This document shows, in pieces, positions 1-8,252 of a stretch of DNA of 64,000 nucleotides. Numbering within the stretch: the first letter of the stretch is position 1; the number at the start of each line of letters is the position of its first letter. Under the pieces are notes generated by a model that did no database searches, was not told the origin of the DNA, and worked only from the letters and a program-made list of their open reading frames with translations. The stretch is from contig NZ_CAKKMS010000004.1 in assembly GCF_918698245.1 (NCBI RefSeq), positions 744,001 to 808,000 on the forward strand, given 5' to 3'. Source of the stretch: Pedobacter sp. Bi126. GTDB taxonomy: Bacteria > Bacteroidota > Bacteroidia > Sphingobacteriales > Sphingobacteriaceae. Both the position numbers and the translations under genes were made by a program.

Positions 1-21
1 GGAAAAGTGGGGCAATAAAAC

Positions 22-150
22 AATCTGTGAAATCCAAAAATCTGTGTAATCAACCCGGAGGAAAAATGGTTCGTGAGGACACAAACCATGGCGATATAAA
101 ATAATCGGTGAAATCACATTATCTGTGTAATCAACCCGAAGGAAAAGATA
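22..150. repeat. Two copies of a TCTGTGTAATCA-type dispersed repeat
   Basis: Two units about 81 bp apart each contain a CTGTGAAATC or CGGTGAAATC segment, then ATCTGTGTAATCAACCC, then GAAGGAAAA or GGAGGAAAA. The same words occur in reverse orientation at 22262-22490 and again at 54476-54528. The first 183 bases hold no gene; they end in a GCCCCTTTAGGGG palindrome just before the first histidine kinase gene. Confidence 0.75.
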
Positions 151-183
151 TTTAAAATTAAAAGCCCCTTTAGGGGTTGGGGT

Positions 184-1050
184 ATGAAGAAATCTATAAT
201 TATATTTTACGCATTATTGCTTTACGCACTGATTCAGCTCATTTCGTGGGGAACATTGGTGGTGCGTTTGCAGCCAAGCCGCATGACCATGATTATGGGC
301 GAAGGTTCGGTGTTTTTGTTTTTGCTCTGTATCGGCGGTTATTTCCTTCATCAATCGTTAAAACGTGAAGATAAATTGAGGGAACAGCAGCAAAACTTTC
401 TGATGTCGATTACACATGAGCTGAAATCACCTTTGGCGGCGATAAAACTTTCTATCCAAACCATTGTTAAACGTGATTTGGATAAGGCACGCCAAACTTC
501 ATTGCTTAACAATTCGCTAAAAGATATTGAGCGTTTGGATGATCTGGTTGAAAATATGTTGTTGGCCACCAAAATTGAAAACCGTTCCTATACTTTTCCG
601 AAGGAAGAATTTAACTTCTCGGAGCTGGTATATAAAATCACGGATAGGTTACAGGTTCATTCTTGTGGATGCGAGCAGATTATAAATGCTAAAATTCAGC
701 CAAATTTGCAGTTAGTGGGTGACAAATTTGCCTTATCGTCAGTAGTAACCAATTTAATTGAGAATGCGGTGAAGTATTCGAACCCTTGTGATGAGATAAA
801 TGTGCATTTAAACAAAGTTGACGGGCATATTCAATTAAGTGTGGTGGATCAGGGGCCGGGTATTTCAGATGCCGAAAAAATGTTGATATTTGATAAGTTC
901 TACCGCGTTGGTAACGAGAATGTCAGAAAAGCGAAAGGAACAGGTTTAGGCTTGTTTATTGTGAAAGAGGTTTTACAATACCATGATGCAGATATTACAG
1001 TAAAAGACAATTTGCCTCAAGGAAGTATTTTTGAAGTAACATTTAGTTAA
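184..1050 (+). CDS. Membrane sensor histidine kinase
   Basis: This 288-residue protein should autophosphorylate on a histidine and pass the phosphate to the response regulator encoded 8 bases downstream. Two hydrophobic segments (about residues 5-27 and 41-57) give a very short periplasmic part, so any signal is probably sensed in the membrane or by a partner. The H-box SITHELKSPLAAIK carries His78; the ATPase part has an N-box (NLIENAVKYS), DQGPGIS and GTGLGLFIV. There is no HAMP or PAS domain between the membrane and the H-box. The start at 184 is the first ATG in frame before the first membrane segment. The signal is unknown. Confidence 0.9.
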   Translation: MKKSIIIFYALLLYALIQLISWGTLVVRLQPSRMTMIMGEGSVFLFLLCIGGYFLHQSLKREDKLREQQQNFLMSITHELKSPLAAIKLSIQTIVKRDLDKARQTSLLNNSLKDIERLDDLVENMLLATKIENRSYTFPKEEFNFSELVYKITDRLQVHSCGCEQIINAKIQPNLQLVGDKFALSSVVTNLIENAVKYSNPCDEINVHLNKVDGHIQLSVVDQGPGISDAEKMLIFDKFYRVGNENVRKAKGTGLGLFIVKEVLQYHDADITVKDNLPQGSIFEVTFS

Positions 1051-1058
1051 TCTCAATT

Positions 1059-1763
1059 ATGTCACAAAAATTAAGAATTCTATTGGTAGAAGACGAGGAT
1101 CACTTGTTAGATGCTATCAAATTAAACCTCGAACTTGAGGGTTATAAAGTTCACGCCGTTAAAGATGGCAAAACCGCTCTTAAAATTTTTAAAGAAGAAC
1201 GCTTTAATCTAATTATTTTAGACGTAATGTTGCCTGAAATGGATGGTTTCCAGGTTTGCGAAACAATCCGTTTAGAGAATGCAGAAGTTCCGATTATGTT
1301 TTTAACAGCTAAAAACACTTCGGAAGACCGTGTTTTAGGTTTGAAAAAAGGAGCTGACGATTATTTGGTTAAACCTTTCAACTTAGAAGAATTAATTCTT
1401 CGTGTTGGTATTTTGGTTAAACGCAGTTTAAAATCTGATGATTTAAAAGAATTGAATTCTTACAAAATCGGTGATAAAACAATCTATTTTAACTCTTTCG
1501 AATTAAAACACGATGATGGTACCATCACTCCGTTAACCAAAAAGGAAACGATGTTGTTGAAGCTATTGATCGAGCGTAAAAACGATGCGGTTTCAAGAGA
1601 GCAGATTTTAGAAACTGTTTGGAATTATGATGTTTATCCTTCAACAAGAACAATCGATAACTTCATTTTAACTTTCCGTAAGTATTTCGAACCAGATCAA
1701 AAAAATCCAGTTTATTTCCACTCTATCCGTGGTGTAGGCTATAAATTTACTGATAGTCATTAA
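1059..1763 (+). CDS. OmpR/PhoB-family response regulator
   Basis: A 234-residue two-domain regulator. The receiver domain (about 1-120) has the acidic pocket LVEDED, the phospho-acceptor Asp55 in LIILDVMLPEMDG, and the conserved lysine in DDYLVKPF. The C-terminal winged helix (about 135-232) contains LTKKETMLLKLLIER and ends RTIDNFILTFRKYF...IRGVGYKF, typical of OmpR/PhoB DNA-binding domains. It follows the kinase gene by 8 bases and overlaps the next gene by one base (TAATG), so the three are probably one transcript. The target genes cannot be read from the window. Confidence 0.93.
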   Translation: MSQKLRILLVEDEDHLLDAIKLNLELEGYKVHAVKDGKTALKIFKEERFNLIILDVMLPEMDGFQVCETIRLENAEVPIMFLTAKNTSEDRVLGLKKGADDYLVKPFNLEELILRVGILVKRSLKSDDLKELNSYKIGDKTIYFNSFELKHDDGTITPLTKKETMLLKLLIERKNDAVSREQILETVWNYDVYPSTRTIDNFILTFRKYFEPDQKNPVYFHSIRGVGYKFTDSH

Positions 1764-2278
1764 TGTACAATAATAAAGGCAGATATGCTTTAATGGCAGT
1801 TTTTGCGCTTGCTGCATTGGTTTGTGTATTTTACAATCAATATCAGCTGGCCGCTGTTTCAGGACTGTTGTTTGTCTTTGTTATTTGGAGCCATTTTAAG
1901 CATAGTTCGGTTTTGATGGCATCAAAACATTTCAAGAATAACGAATTCGGTAAAACCAAAGCCTTATTGGCTGAGGTGGTTAAGCCAGAGCGCTTGGCTA
2001 AAAGCCGAAGGGGTTATTACGAATTCATGCAAGGCAATATGGCTTTGAAGGAAGAAGACTATGATAAGGCAGAGTATCACTTTCAGTTGGCAAGCCGCTT
2101 TCCGGTGGGAGGTAAAAATGAGAAATCGTATGTACTGATCCATTTGGCTAATCTCGCCTTGCGGAAGAAAGATAGAGAAAGGGCAGAAGCTTATACGAAA
2201 TTGGCCAAAGAGTTTGCCGAAACGCAACGCTCGAAAGACATTATCGTTAAAATTGAAAAAGAAATAAGCAAGTTATAA
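1763..2278 (+). CDS. Small membrane protein with TPR-like repeats
   Basis: A 171-residue protein with two N-terminal transmembrane segments (about 8-25 and 28-44) followed by a soluble helical region with TPR character (GYYEFMQGNMALKEEDYDKAEYHF; SYVLIHLANLALRKKDRERAEAYTKLA). Its start overlaps the stop of the response regulator gene as TAATG, which suggests translational coupling and a shared role. The helical repeats probably bind a protein partner on the cytoplasmic side. I do not recognise a named family and cannot assign a function. Confidence 0.75.
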   Translation: MYNNKGRYALMAVFALAALVCVFYNQYQLAAVSGLLFVFVIWSHFKHSSVLMASKHFKNNEFGKTKALLAEVVKPERLAKSRRGYYEFMQGNMALKEEDYDKAEYHFQLASRFPVGGKNEKSYVLIHLANLALRKKDRERAEAYTKLAKEFAETQRSKDIIVKIEKEISKL

Positions 2279-2300
2279 TATTAATATTGTCATTTTGAAT

Positions 2301-2347
2301 AACGAAGCACCAGTTTAGGGATAAAAAGGTACTTCGTTTTTTTTTTA
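2301..2347 (+). terminator. Intrinsic terminator after the two-component operon
   Basis: Arms AACGAAGCACC and GGTACTTCGTT (one G-U type mismatch) are followed by a run of about ten T residues. It separates the two-component operon from hemE. Confidence 0.7.
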
Positions 2348-2351
2348 TTTA

Positions 2352-2359
2352 TACCTTTG
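2352..2359 (+). promoter_or_regulatory. Putative hemE promoter, -7 box
   Basis: TACCTTTG matches the Bacteroidota -7 consensus TAnnTTTG. No clear TTG -33 element lies at the expected distance because the region is the T-tract of the preceding terminator. The inferred transcript would carry the repeat at 2382-2445 in its 5' leader. Confidence 0.5.
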
Positions 2360-2381
2360 CAAAATTAAATTTTAGGCAGTC

Positions 2382-2445
2382 CGTCATCCTGAACTCAGTT
2401 CTGGATCTAACTAAAGAAAGATGCTGAAATAAATTCAGCATGACG
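2382..2445. repeat. CGTCATCCTGAAC/CAGCATGACG dispersed hairpin repeat
   Basis: An imperfect inverted repeat: it begins CGTCATCCTGAACTCAG and ends CTGAAATAAATTCAGCATGACG. Related GTCAT...ATGAC units occur at 12631, 19160, 20655 and 42419. It lies between the hemE promoter and start codon. Confidence 0.7.
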
Positions 2446-2469
2446 CGTAGTGCAACACCAAATACAATC

Positions 2470-3495
2470 ATGAAGAATAACTTATTTTTAGACGCAGCAT
2501 TTTCAAAACAAACCGAACGCCCACCAGTATGGATGATGCGTCAGGCAGGTCGTTTTATGCCACAATATTGGGAAATTAAAAACAAATACTCTTTTTTAGA
2601 GATGTGTAAAAATCCAGAAATTGCAGCAGATGTGACCATGTTACCTGTCGATTTGTTGGATATTGACGCCGCCATTTTATTCTGTGATATTTTGGTAACC
2701 GGCGAGGCTATGGGTGGTGATTTGAGTTTTACTCAAGGCGTTGGACCTAAATTTGCAAACCCCGTACGTACCGCTCAAGACATCGAAAACTTAAATGTTG
2801 ATTGTCTGGACGAATTGCAATATGTTGCTGATGCGATTAAAGTGATTCAACAACGATTGGATAGCAGAATTCCATTGATCGGTTTTGCAGGTGCACCATT
2901 TACGGTAATGAGTTATTTAATTGAAGGTGGTTCATCTAAAGATTTTAAATTAACCAAGCTCTTTATACACAATCAGCCAGAATTGGCACACAAACTTTTG
3001 GCTAAAATTGCTAAAGTAACGGCTGACTACCTGAATCTTCAGATTGCTGCTGGTGTTAATGCTGTTCAGATTTTCGACAGTTGGGCACTTGCTTTATCAT
3101 GGAATGATTATCAGGAGTTTTCTCACCGTTATATTCAGGAAATTATTGCTAACCTAAACAGAAAAGATATTCCGGTGATTTCTTTTTGTAAAGGAAGCTC
3201 AGTTTTTGCTCCGATTATGGCAGAAGCTAAACCCGATGTAATTTCAGTTGATTGGAACGCTGATTTATTGAACATTAAAAATGCTTTGCCAGCAGGCATT
3301 GCCGTTCAGGGAAATTTAGATCCACATATTTTATATGCTGACAAAGCCGTAATTAAAGCACAGATCCATAAATTATTTGAACGCATGCGTGGTACCGAAG
3401 GTTTTATCTTCAATTTGGGCCATGGTATAATGCCAGATATTCCTTTCGATAATGTGAAGTATGCAATTGAGGTGGTAAAGGAGTTTAGGTATTAA
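2470..3495 (+). CDS. hemE: Uroporphyrinogen decarboxylase
   Basis: HemE decarboxylates the four acetate side chains of uroporphyrinogen III to give coproporphyrinogen III in heme synthesis, in the cytoplasm. The 341-residue product has the family signature near the N-terminus (PPVWMMRQAGRFMPQYWEIK), the GFAGAPFTVMSYLIEGG segment and the C-terminal FNLGHGIMPD motif, and its length fits the family. I chose the ATG at 2470; an in-frame ATG at 2440 exists but lies inside the dispersed repeat and would add ten residues unlike the family. hemJ lies 1 kb downstream, with two other genes between. Confidence 0.95.
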   Translation: MKNNLFLDAAFSKQTERPPVWMMRQAGRFMPQYWEIKNKYSFLEMCKNPEIAADVTMLPVDLLDIDAAILFCDILVTGEAMGGDLSFTQGVGPKFANPVRTAQDIENLNVDCLDELQYVADAIKVIQQRLDSRIPLIGFAGAPFTVMSYLIEGGSSKDFKLTKLFIHNQPELAHKLLAKIAKVTADYLNLQIAAGVNAVQIFDSWALALSWNDYQEFSHRYIQEIIANLNRKDIPVISFCKGSSVFAPIMAEAKPDVISVDWNADLLNIKNALPAGIAVQGNLDPHILYADKAVIKAQIHKLFERMRGTEGFIFNLGHGIMPDIPFDNVKYAIEVVKEFRY

Positions 3496-3547
3496 AACCT
3501 AAATTCAAACTCATTTGCTTATATTAGCTTAAATTATTTTATCATTC

Positions 3548-3781
3548 ATGACAGTTAAATCATTACGCGACGAAGATAAATTGCCAATAAAAAAGGTAAT
3601 TAATGCCATAAATAAAACGATGGATGATGTTCTTCGCGTAGTGGATGCTATGGATTTAGGTAGAACCGAGGTGAAAACCGATGGCGTTTACAGAACTTTC
3701 AATAATGGCGAGACTGTAAAAATTTCTTCTGGAAATTTTTCAAAAAAAAGAGTTGAAAAGAAAAAGATTAAACTTTTTTGA
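3548..3781 (+). CDS. Small basic protein, possible antitoxin partner
   Basis: A 77-residue hydrophilic protein with a lysine-rich C-terminus (KKRVEKKKIKLF). No family is recognised. Its stop codon lies two bases before the ATG of a zeta-toxin-like kinase gene, so the two are almost certainly co-translated. This small-gene-first arrangement is usual for toxin-antitoxin modules, which is the only reason to suspect an antitoxin role. It could also be an unrelated small protein. The start at 3548 is the first ATG after hemE. Confidence 0.6.
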   Translation: MTVKSLRDEDKLPIKKVINAINKTMDDVLRVVDAMDLGRTEVKTDGVYRTFNNGETVKISSGNFSKKRVEKKKIKLF

Positions 3782-3783
3782 TA

Positions 3784-4527
3784 ATGGCCATCAAGCCTAA
3801 GCTAAGAATTTTTGCAGGACCAAATGGGGCTGGTAAAACAACGCTTTATAATTCAATTAAGCCAATTTATTTTTCTACTAAACTTTTTGTAAATGCTGAT
3901 AATTTAGAGTCAGATTTTAAGAAGAATAATTTTTTAAATCTTTCAGAGTTCGATATAAGTTGCTCACAAGCCGAATTTGAAAAATTCAATACCTCAAATG
4001 GATTATATGCTAAGGCTTGTTTCTCAAAAAAAAGCTGGAATTTAGTTGTAAAAGAAAATGTTATTGTAAAAGAAGAATATGATTACCTTAATTATAATTC
4101 TTATCATTTCGCAATAATAGCTGACTTTATTCGCCATAAATTGATTGAGTCTAAAAAATCATTTTCTTTCGAAACGGTTTTTTCTCATCCGTCGAAATTG
4201 GAACTAATCGAATTTGCACATCAAAACAACTATAAGGTTTATTTATATTTCATTGGAACAGAGACGCCAATAATAAATTTAGAACGAGTAAAAGATAGGG
4301 TAAAAAAAGGAGGCCATTTTGTTGATGGAGATAGGATAGAGAAGCGTTATTTTCTTACAATGGATTTACTTATAGATATGTTAAAAGAAGTTGATGAAAC
4401 TTATCTTTGGGATAATTCGGCGGGTAAACATATTTATGTTGGAAATATTAAACGTGGAATTTTAAATCTTGAATTTTTGAATATCCCGAATTGGATAGAG
4501 ACCTATATTTTGAATAAAATAAAATAA
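3784..4527 (+). CDS. Zeta-toxin-like P-loop kinase
   Basis: This 247-residue protein carries the P-loop FAGPNGAGKTTL at its N-terminus, then FVNADNLESDF (the NAD(E/N) position of zeta toxins), SFSFETVFSH, and RVKKGGHFVDGDRIEKRY near the C-terminal third. These are hallmarks of the Zeta_toxin family, whose studied members phosphorylate UDP-N-acetylglucosamine; many chromosomal relatives are uncharacterised. The start is ATG 3784; a TTG two codons earlier is less likely. The stop overlaps the hemJ start as TAATG. The pair interrupts the hemE-hemJ neighbourhood, which suggests insertion of an addiction-like module. Toxicity is an inference. Confidence 0.75.
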   Translation: MAIKPKLRIFAGPNGAGKTTLYNSIKPIYFSTKLFVNADNLESDFKKNNFLNLSEFDISCSQAEFEKFNTSNGLYAKACFSKKSWNLVVKENVIVKEEYDYLNYNSYHFAIIADFIRHKLIESKKSFSFETVFSHPSKLELIEFAHQNNYKVYLYFIGTETPIINLERVKDRVKKGGHFVDGDRIEKRYFLTMDLLIDMLKEVDETYLWDNSAGKHIYVGNIKRGILNLEFLNIPNWIETYILNKIK

Positions 4528-5087
4528 TGATAGAAACCTTATTGCCATATTATCACTATTTTCTTGCAGTACACATTGTATTTGTAATTAGCTGGATGGC
4601 AGGACTGTTTTATATCCTGAGTCTTTTTATTTACCATACCGAGGCTAAAGATAAACCCGAACCTGAAAAAACTATCCTCCAAAAACAGTTTGTTAAAATG
4701 GAGGCTACTTTATGGAAAATTATCGCCATGCCGGCCATGATCATTTCTGTTTTGGCAGGGGTATCTATGCTAACTTTAAACCAAGGTTTGCTTCAAGCCG
4801 ATTGGATGTGGGTTAAGCTAGGTTTTGTTGTCGGTTTACTCATTTATCATTTCATCTGTCAAAACATCGTTAAACAGCTTAAAAATAACCAATACAAGCT
4901 AACGAGCTTTCAGTTGAGGTTATGGCGTGAGCTGGCGACGATTTTTATGATTGCCATTGTATTTGTGGTCATCCTAAAAAGTGCCATTAATTGGATTTAC
5001 GGTTTAATAGGGATAATGGGCATAGCAATGGCCATTATGATTGCGGTTAAACTGTATAAAAATTATCGTAAAAAGCGAGGTGAATAA
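4527..5087 (+). CDS. hemJ: HemJ-type protoporphyrinogen IX oxidase
   Basis: HemJ proteins are membrane enzymes that oxidise protoporphyrinogen IX to protoporphyrin IX in the heme pathway. The 186-residue product has at least four membrane segments and the family's N-terminal motif HIVFVISWMAGLFYILSLFIYH, a WKIIAMPAM segment, and DWMWVKLGFV...YHFICQ. The histidine in AVHIVF is the likely conserved one. Its start overlaps the zeta-like gene's stop, so its translation may depend on that gene being translated. Proximity to hemE supports the assignment. Confidence 0.85.
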   Translation: MIETLLPYYHYFLAVHIVFVISWMAGLFYILSLFIYHTEAKDKPEPEKTILQKQFVKMEATLWKIIAMPAMIISVLAGVSMLTLNQGLLQADWMWVKLGFVVGLLIYHFICQNIVKQLKNNQYKLTSFQLRLWRELATIFMIAIVFVVILKSAINWIYGLIGIMGIAMAIMIAVKLYKNYRKKRGE

Positions 5088-5294
5088 TTTTTGTATCACA
5101 AAGACACTAAAACAATAAGAATATTCTTTAATACTAAGTTTCAAAATCTTTGAGTCCTTTGTGCCTTAATGGTGATTGGATAAATAACTTTGTTTCCTTT
5201 GCGTAAACTTGCACCGACTTCTTTATACTTGATACCCTGTACTTGATAATTTAATAAAAAACTATTCTAAATTTGGGCGATAAAATCAAAGCGC

Positions 5295-6452
5295 ATGTTT
5301 ACAAATACAGGTCTGAAAAAGACCTTACTCTTAATACCATTTCTTTTTAGTGCTTATTTCGCTTCGGCACAGTTTGATCAATCGGCTTTCGAAAACCGGA
5401 TCCGTCCAGATAGCAGCTTAACCAATGAGGTTCATTTTAATTTTTACAATTTAAACTATGTCCGTAATTACGAGTATACCAACGATTTTCATGATGGTTA
5501 TACTTTGTACGGAACACAGTTGCAGCCTCAGATCGTTTATTATGCGCATCCTAACCTGGCGATTACCGCCGGTGCTTTTATCAGAAAGGATTTTGGTAGA
5601 AACGGAATTTCGGATGCTAAACCTTTGTTTAGCGTAAAATATCATAAAAGAAACCTTACTTTAATTTTTGGAAGTTTAGAGGGCAATATTCAACATAAGT
5701 ATATCGAGCCATTATACGATTTTGAAAGAACCTTAACCACGCCAATTGAATATGGAACACAGTTATTGGTAGAGCGCAAGAAATTTACTTTAGATGCCTG
5801 GATTGCCTGGCAGAAAATGATTTATAAGGGTGATCCAGCCAAAGAGGAAATTATTGGTGGTTTATCTACAGAAAGCACCATTTCAGAAGGTAATGGCTGG
5901 AAGTTTAGTTTGCCTGCCCAATTTTTGGCTTTCCATCAAGGTGGGCAAATAGATGTACTTAAAGAAATTCCGATTACCACCATGTTTAATGGAGCAACTG
6001 GTTTAAAACTGCACAAAGCAATTAATGCCAACATTAAACAGGTATATACCGACAACTATATTGCGGTGTATAAAGATTTTTCTCCTGATAAAAGAAGAGC
6101 TTACCAAGGTGGCTTTGGTTTATGGTTAAATGCGGGTGTAGAAAGTAAATGGGGCAGTTTGGTGGCTTCTTACTGGAAAGGCAACAATTTTATTTCGATT
6201 AAAGGAATGCCACTTTATGAATCGGTTTCAGATAACCTGTACAGTCCAGGTTTGAAGCAAAGTGCTAGAAACATTGTTTCGTTGCGTTATGCGTATCAAA
6301 AAGAATTAATTCCACATTTATACCTTGATGTACGTTTCGAACCGCATATCGATCTTGATCATACCGATAAGCAACTTCAGTTTAACCACTCATTCTTCTT
6401 AACTTATAAACAAGATTTTAAATTGTTTAAGGTGAAAAAGGATGGAAGGTAG
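5295..6452 (+). CDS. Predicted outer-membrane or secreted beta-rich protein
   Basis: A 385-residue protein with a signal peptide (KKTLLLIPFLFSAYFASAQ, cleavage near residue 26). The mature part is rich in alternating aromatic/polar strands (for example LTLIFGSLEGNIQHKYIEPLYDF) and ends in repeated strand-like segments, so an outer-membrane beta-barrel is likely. I do not recognise a named family. It stands alone, followed by a terminator at 6492-6525. The gap before it (5088-5294) contains degenerate CTTTGTGCCTTAATGGTG-type text that recurs elsewhere in the window. Confidence 0.7.
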   Translation: MFTNTGLKKTLLLIPFLFSAYFASAQFDQSAFENRIRPDSSLTNEVHFNFYNLNYVRNYEYTNDFHDGYTLYGTQLQPQIVYYAHPNLAITAGAFIRKDFGRNGISDAKPLFSVKYHKRNLTLIFGSLEGNIQHKYIEPLYDFERTLTTPIEYGTQLLVERKKFTLDAWIAWQKMIYKGDPAKEEIIGGLSTESTISEGNGWKFSLPAQFLAFHQGGQIDVLKEIPITTMFNGATGLKLHKAINANIKQVYTDNYIAVYKDFSPDKRRAYQGGFGLWLNAGVESKWGSLVASYWKGNNFISIKGMPLYESVSDNLYSPGLKQSARNIVSLRYAYQKELIPHLYLDVRFEPHIDLDHTDKQLQFNHSFFLTYKQDFKLFKVKKDGR

Positions 6453-6491
6453 AAGTTAGGAAGGTTGAAGGTAATTTAACTAATCCATTAC

Positions 6492-6525
6492 AAACCCTGT
6501 AGGTATCTAAAACCTGCGGGGTTTT
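6492..6525 (+). terminator. Intrinsic terminator
   Basis: AAACCCTGTAGGT and ACCTGCGGGGTTT form a stem with a short loop (ATCTAAA), followed by TTAT. It serves the outer-membrane protein gene just upstream. Confidence 0.65.
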
Positions 6526-6535
6526 ATTGTTTTAA

Positions 6536-6665
6536 GCCTGTCCTATGTTTCTAAACCCGATAGCAGCGGAAAACACGAAGGTGAGGAACGAACCGAGGCT
6601 TTGAAGCAGATAGCTCCAAAGGAGTGCCTTTGGCACGGGACTGCTGCTCCCGATGAAATGCTGAA
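6536..6665. repeat. Partial copy of the TAAACC-GAT dispersed element
   Basis: TTTCTAAACCCGATAGCAGCGG opens a GC-rich stretch with internal palindromes (AAAGGAGTGCCTTTGG) ending in CTGCTGCTCCCGATGAAATG. It resembles one end of the elements at 49684-50216. The 378-base gap 6453-6830 holds only this, the terminator and an AT-rich promoter zone for the sigma factor gene. Confidence 0.55.
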
Positions 6666-6830
6666 TGTTCATTTTCAAATAAAAAATCTATATCTTTCTT
6701 GAAAAAAAATCAGTGCTATATCTTTCTGATAATCAGTAGGTAAAATGCTTATTTTAACTTTATTTAACTTTTTTTCTCACCTCATGCAACCATTGTTTGT
6801 AATCTGCCATCTTCTATTTACAAACACACA

Positions 6831-7400
6831 ATGAAATTGACGCGAAGCTATACGATAAACGATTTGATGGAAGGCTGCAAAGCTGGCGACCGGAAGATGC
6901 AGGAGCTGCTTTATAAGCAAACTGCATCGAAGATGTTGGCCGTTTGTATGCGCTACGCCAAAGATAGGATGGAGGCAGAGGATGTGCTGCAGATGGGTTA
7001 CATCAAAATCTTTCAAAAAATAAAAGAGTATAGGGGGGATGGTTCTTTTGAAGGCTGGATTAGAAGGGTTATGGTGAACACTGCAATTGAAAGTTACCGT
7101 AAAAATTTACGCAGCTTAAATGTGGTTGAAATAGATGAAGCTTACGAGCAACCATCAACCGGATTTGATTTTGGCACTTTAGGGATGCAGGATTTAATGA
7201 AGGTGATACAAAAATTGGCAGATGGTTACCGCATGGTTTTTAACATGTACGTAATTGAAGGCTATTCGCACAAAGAAATTGGAGAAACGCTTGGGATCTC
7301 AGAAGGCGCGAGTAAATCGCAACTGTCGAGGGCAAGAGCAATATTAAAAGAAGAAATTATAAAAATGGAGGGATTTGGTTATGCAACCTATACGGGATAA
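6831..7400 (+). CDS. ECF-type RNA polymerase sigma factor
   Basis: A 189-residue sigma-70 family protein of the extracytoplasmic function group. Region 2 (about residues 25-95) contains YAKDRMEAEDVLQMGYIKIFQKI and GWIRRVMVNTAIESYRK; region 4 (about 130-182) contains YVIEGYSHKEIGETLGISEGASKSQLSRAR, a helix-turn-helix. The gene overlaps the next one by 20 bases, and that gene encodes a single-pass membrane protein of the kind that often holds ECF factors inactive. Target promoters are not identifiable, though the outer-membrane protein gene at 8253 is a plausible member. Confidence 0.92.
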   Translation: MKLTRSYTINDLMEGCKAGDRKMQELLYKQTASKMLAVCMRYAKDRMEAEDVLQMGYIKIFQKIKEYRGDGSFEGWIRRVMVNTAIESYRKNLRSLNVVEIDEAYEQPSTGFDFGTLGMQDLMKVIQKLADGYRMVFNMYVIEGYSHKEIGETLGISEGASKSQLSRARAILKEEIIKMEGFGYATYTG

Positions 7401-8139
7401 GGATTTTGATCAGTTATTTAAGGATGCTTTTGCTGATGCGGAAGTAACGCCTTCGAGGGATTTATGGAGCAATATTGAAAGCGAAATAGCACCTAAGAAA
7501 AAAAGAATCATACCGATTTATTGGTTATCGGCAGCCGCTGTATTATTGATCGCTACGATTGGGATTTTGGTTTATCAACAACAAGACAGTACTAACGGAG
7601 ATAAAAAATTGGCGAATAATACAATTGAAAAAAAGAAACCAGCGGTGCGGGTACAGACCATTAAAGATTCTTCGGCTACAATTGTTGCACCAGTTGAAAA
7701 TATCGCACCAGTTTTGCCAGTTCAACCTAAGGCGGTAAGTGTTATTGCCAAAACAAAGGTGAAACATGAAGTTAAACCTGCTGTGGAGCAACAGCGGATA
7801 GTTACTGCCCCTGAAATGCAAAAGCAAGAAACAGTTGTAGCTAAAGTTGTAGAACCAAAAAAAGATATTAAAGCAGAAATCGAAGAGGCAATTTTACAGC
7901 CAAAAGAAGAGGTTGTAACTGCGCTTGTTGCAACGCCAGTTAAAACGGATGCACCTATTAACGATAACGAACAAAGTAATAAAGGCATCCGTAATGTTGG
8001 CGATGTGGTAAACCTCATTGTTAATAAAATGGACAAAAGAAAAGATAAACTGATCCAGTTCCGTACGGATGATGATGATTCTTCTTTGGCATCGATCAAT
8101 ATTGGTCCATTTAAAATAGGTAAACGAAATAAGAAGTAA
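7381..8139 (+). CDS. Probable membrane anti-sigma factor
   Basis: A 252-residue protein: a cytoplasmic N-terminal part (FDQLFKDAFADAEVTPSRDLWSNIESEI), one transmembrane segment (about 45-63, IIPIYWLSAAAVLLIATIGI) and a long Lys/Glu/Val/Pro-rich periplasmic tail. This layout is common for anti-sigma or sigma-associated proteins in Bacteroidota; no zinc-binding HxxxCxxC motif is present. It overlaps the ECF gene by 20 bases. I use ATG 7381 rather than the TTG at 7375. The call rests mainly on layout and context. Confidence 0.65.
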   Translation: MQPIRDKDFDQLFKDAFADAEVTPSRDLWSNIESEIAPKKKRIIPIYWLSAAAVLLIATIGILVYQQQDSTNGDKKLANNTIEKKKPAVRVQTIKDSSATIVAPVENIAPVLPVQPKAVSVIAKTKVKHEVKPAVEQQRIVTAPEMQKQETVVAKVVEPKKDIKAEIEEAILQPKEEVVTALVATPVKTDAPINDNEQSNKGIRNVGDVVNLIVNKMDKRKDKLIQFRTDDDDSSLASINIGPFKIGKRNKK

Positions 8140-8177
8140 GCCAGGATTGATCAGGATTTACAGATTTTAGGATTCAA

Positions 8178-8250
8178 ACCATTCACTCATTTAAGTCATT
8201 CACTCACTATTCAATAATTCACTCATTCAATAACTCAATAACACACACAT
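8178..8250. repeat. CATTCACTCA low-complexity repeat
   Basis: Short imperfect repeats of CATTCACTCA, CATTCAATAA and CTCAATAA fill the 5' leader of the outer-membrane protein gene that starts at 8253. They could allow slippage, but they are not in a coding frame. Confidence 0.6.
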
Positions 8251-8252
8251 AT

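Noticed and set aside
2440..2469. Upstream ATG of hemE
   Set aside because: The ATG belongs to the CAGCATGACG end of a dispersed repeat and adds residues unlike the family.
7722..8099. Minus-strand ORF of 125 codons opposite the anti-sigma gene
   Set aside because: It is the antisense shadow of a low-complexity Lys/Glu/Val-rich tail; the plus-strand frame overlaps the sigma gene as expected for a real pair.
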